This document shows, piece by piece, positions 62,974 through 64,000 of a stretch of 64,000 nucleotides of DNA. Within the stretch, counting starts at the first letter, position 1; the number at the start of each line of letters is the position of its first letter. The translations under genes and the position numbers were made by a program. The notes under the pieces are model-generated. The model worked only from the letters and a program-made list of their open reading frames with translations. It had not been told where the DNA came from and searched no databases. The stretch is taken from contig NZ_JAHXPQ010000001.1 in the NCBI RefSeq assembly GCF_019391655.1, forward strand, positions 558,001-622,000. Reading direction: 5' to 3'. This DNA comes from Mucilaginibacter rivuli (GTDB taxonomy: Bacteria; Bacteroidota; Bacteroidia; Sphingobacteriales; Sphingobacteriaceae).

Positions 62974-63087
62974 ATGAATACAGAGTTAGTACATGTTTTT
63001 GAAGTGGGTTTGTTTTTGCTTGCACTTGGTGCATTTTACCTCAGCCCCTTTGAATTGAGCGTTAATGAGGACGAAGACGACGAGTAA
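62974..63087 (+). CDS. Possible 37-residue acidic membrane microprotein
   Basis: ATG at 62974, TAA at 63085-63087. The product starts MNTELVHVFEVGLFLLALGA and ends in an acidic tail (NEDEDDE), with one hydrophobic segment of about 14 residues. It is in the 269-base gap between the DinB and phosphoesterase genes. Nothing else supports translation, and I do not recognise a family. Confidence 0.35.
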   Translation: MNTELVHVFEVGLFLLALGAFYLSPFELSVNEDEDDE

Positions 63088-63174
63088 AAACAGAGCACGC
63101 TGCCACAATTTAACCGGCTTAAATAGCCGTACCGCAAGGCTCACCTTCAAAAACTGCAAATCCCCCGTAACCTT

Positions 63175-64000
63175 ATGGTAAAGCGCGAAGTAGATATTGC
63201 GGTAATAAGCGATGTGCATTTAGGCACATACGGCTGCCAGGCAAAAGAGCTTTTAAAATACCTGAAAAGCATAAAACCCAAAATTCTGATCCTGAACGGC
63301 GATATTATTGATATATGGCAGTTCAGTAAATCATACTGGCCTGAGGCACACATGAAAGTTGTGCGCCGCATACTCAAGTTTGTTACCGATGGTATTCCCG
63401 TTTATTACCTTACCGGCAACCACGATGAAATGTTGCGTAAATTTGCCGATTTTGACCTGGGCAGCTTTAAGCTCATGAACAAAGTATTGCTTAACATTGA
63501 TGGTAAAAAGGCCTGGATATTTCACGGCGATATTTTTGATGTAACCATGCAGCACTCCAAATGGCTGGCAAAACTTGGTGCTGTTGGGTACGATACGCTG
63601 ATCATCATTAACAGTATGGTAAATAAGGTGCTTACCGCAATGGGCAAACCCAAAATGAGCTTTTCGCAAAAAATAAAGGGCAGGGTAAAAGAAGCCGTTA
63701 AATTTATTAACCATTTTGAACAAACCGCCGCTGATCTGGCGATTGATAAAGGGTACGATTATGTGATATGCGGGCACATACACCACTCCGAAATACGCGA
63801 GATAAAACACTCGGATGATACAGGTTCGGTACTATATCTTAACTCGGGCGACTGGGTAGAAAGTTTAACCGCACTTGAATATATGAACGGTAAATGGGGT
63901 ATATATAAGTATGATGCCGAGCAGTTTAAAACTGAGGCTGAAGACGACGATAAGACCGATGCTGAGGATCTTGACGCTAAGATGAATGTTATTGACCTGT
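63175..64000 (+). CDS. LpxH-like metallophosphoesterase (C-terminus outside window)
   Basis: ATG at 63175; the frame stays open to the right edge (275 codons). Metal-binding motifs are AVISDVHLG, NGDIIDIWQ, TGNHDE, HGDIFD and CGHIHHSE. These match calcineurin-like phosphoesterases of the UDP-2,3-diacylglucosamine hydrolase (LpxH-like) group used in lipid A synthesis; related proteins in Bacteroidota have other roles. The acidic tail (EAEDDDKTDAEDLD) is probably a linker. No other lipid A gene is in view. Confidence 0.87.
   Translation, partial: MVKREVDIAVISDVHLGTYGCQAKELLKYLKSIKPKILILNGDIIDIWQFSKSYWPEAHMKVVRRILKFVTDGIPVYYLTGNHDEMLRKFADFDLGSFKLMNKVLLNIDGKKAWIFHGDIFDVTMQHSKWLAKLGAVGYDTLIIINSMVNKVLTAMGKPKMSFSQKIKGRVKEAVKFINHFEQTAADLAIDKGYDYVICGHIHHSEIREIKHSDDTGSVLYLNSGDWVESLTALEYMNGKWGIYKYDAEQFKTEAEDDDKTDAEDLDAKMNVIDL

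Overview
The window looks like the chromosome of a Bacteroidota bacterium of the Sphingobacteriaceae, most likely Mucilaginibacter or a close relative. Evidence is a SusC/SusD pair, the gliding lipoprotein GldD, DUF5686 and 7TMR-DISM proteins, many lipoproteins, promoters of the TTG-N20-TAnnTTTG type, and little use of Shine-Dalgarno sites. No tRNA, rRNA, CRISPR array, prophage or intact insertion sequence was seen. Genus is inferred from gene content only.

Layout. (1) 1-5588, minus strand: a five-gene, translationally coupled operon of two cytoplasmic 'extracellular solute-binding' proteins, two class III (CaiB/BaiF) CoA-transferases and a Gfo/Idh/MocA oxidoreductase cut by the window edge; its function is unknown. 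(2) 5942-21014: mixed genes. These are a GH3 xylosidase-type enzyme; an ArsR-SRPBCC pair behind a promoter embedded in a perfect inverted repeat; MFS and SGNH genes; an exported chorismate mutase; a Tat-exported class V aminotransferase-like protein; a three-PAS histidine kinase; a zinc alcohol dehydrogenase; an SDR-DinB pair beside an ArsR regulator with a repeated palindromic operator; RDD, cupin and ThuA proteins. (3) 21096-45813: a large polysaccharide utilisation locus. It has SusC, SusD, a surface lipoprotein, GH3, GH88, GH5-CBM6, GH30, GH2, GH43, three alginate-lyase-superfamily proteins, an SGNH esterase and its own membrane regulator. An unrelated plus-strand gene resembling an effector of contractile injection systems lies inside it. 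(4) 45994-49853: AhpC/AhpD peroxide defence next to a chromate efflux gene, an outer-membrane protein and a ChrB-AraC fusion. (5) 49860-64000: mostly housekeeping and envelope genes (subtilase, TPR protein, ComA-like enzyme, AroE, GldD, MBL hydrolase, LolC/E-type permease, DUF5686 protein, amidase, HAD phosphatase, DinB, LpxH-like phosphoesterase cut by the right edge).

How the parts work together. In the polysaccharide locus, lyases would cut a uronate-containing polymer, SusC/D would import the products, GH88 would remove unsaturated uronates, and GH2/3/5/30/43 would degrade the neutral backbone or branches. The protein at 32001-33926 is the probable sensor. It joins a seven-helix sensory membrane module to the zinc-ribbon/HTH DNA-binding part of an IS1595-type transposase, without the transposase catalytic domain. 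A perfect inverted repeat upstream of susC (31778-31817) has a related copy upstream of the second enzyme operon (42327-42360), so one DNA-binding protein may control both operons.

The strongest candidates for undescribed biology are this sensor-transposase-domain fusion with its putative operators, the binding-protein/CoA-transferase operon, and the orphan effector-like cysteine-protease protein at 42714-43619. All calls rest on reading the sequence and on knowledge of families; no database search was run.
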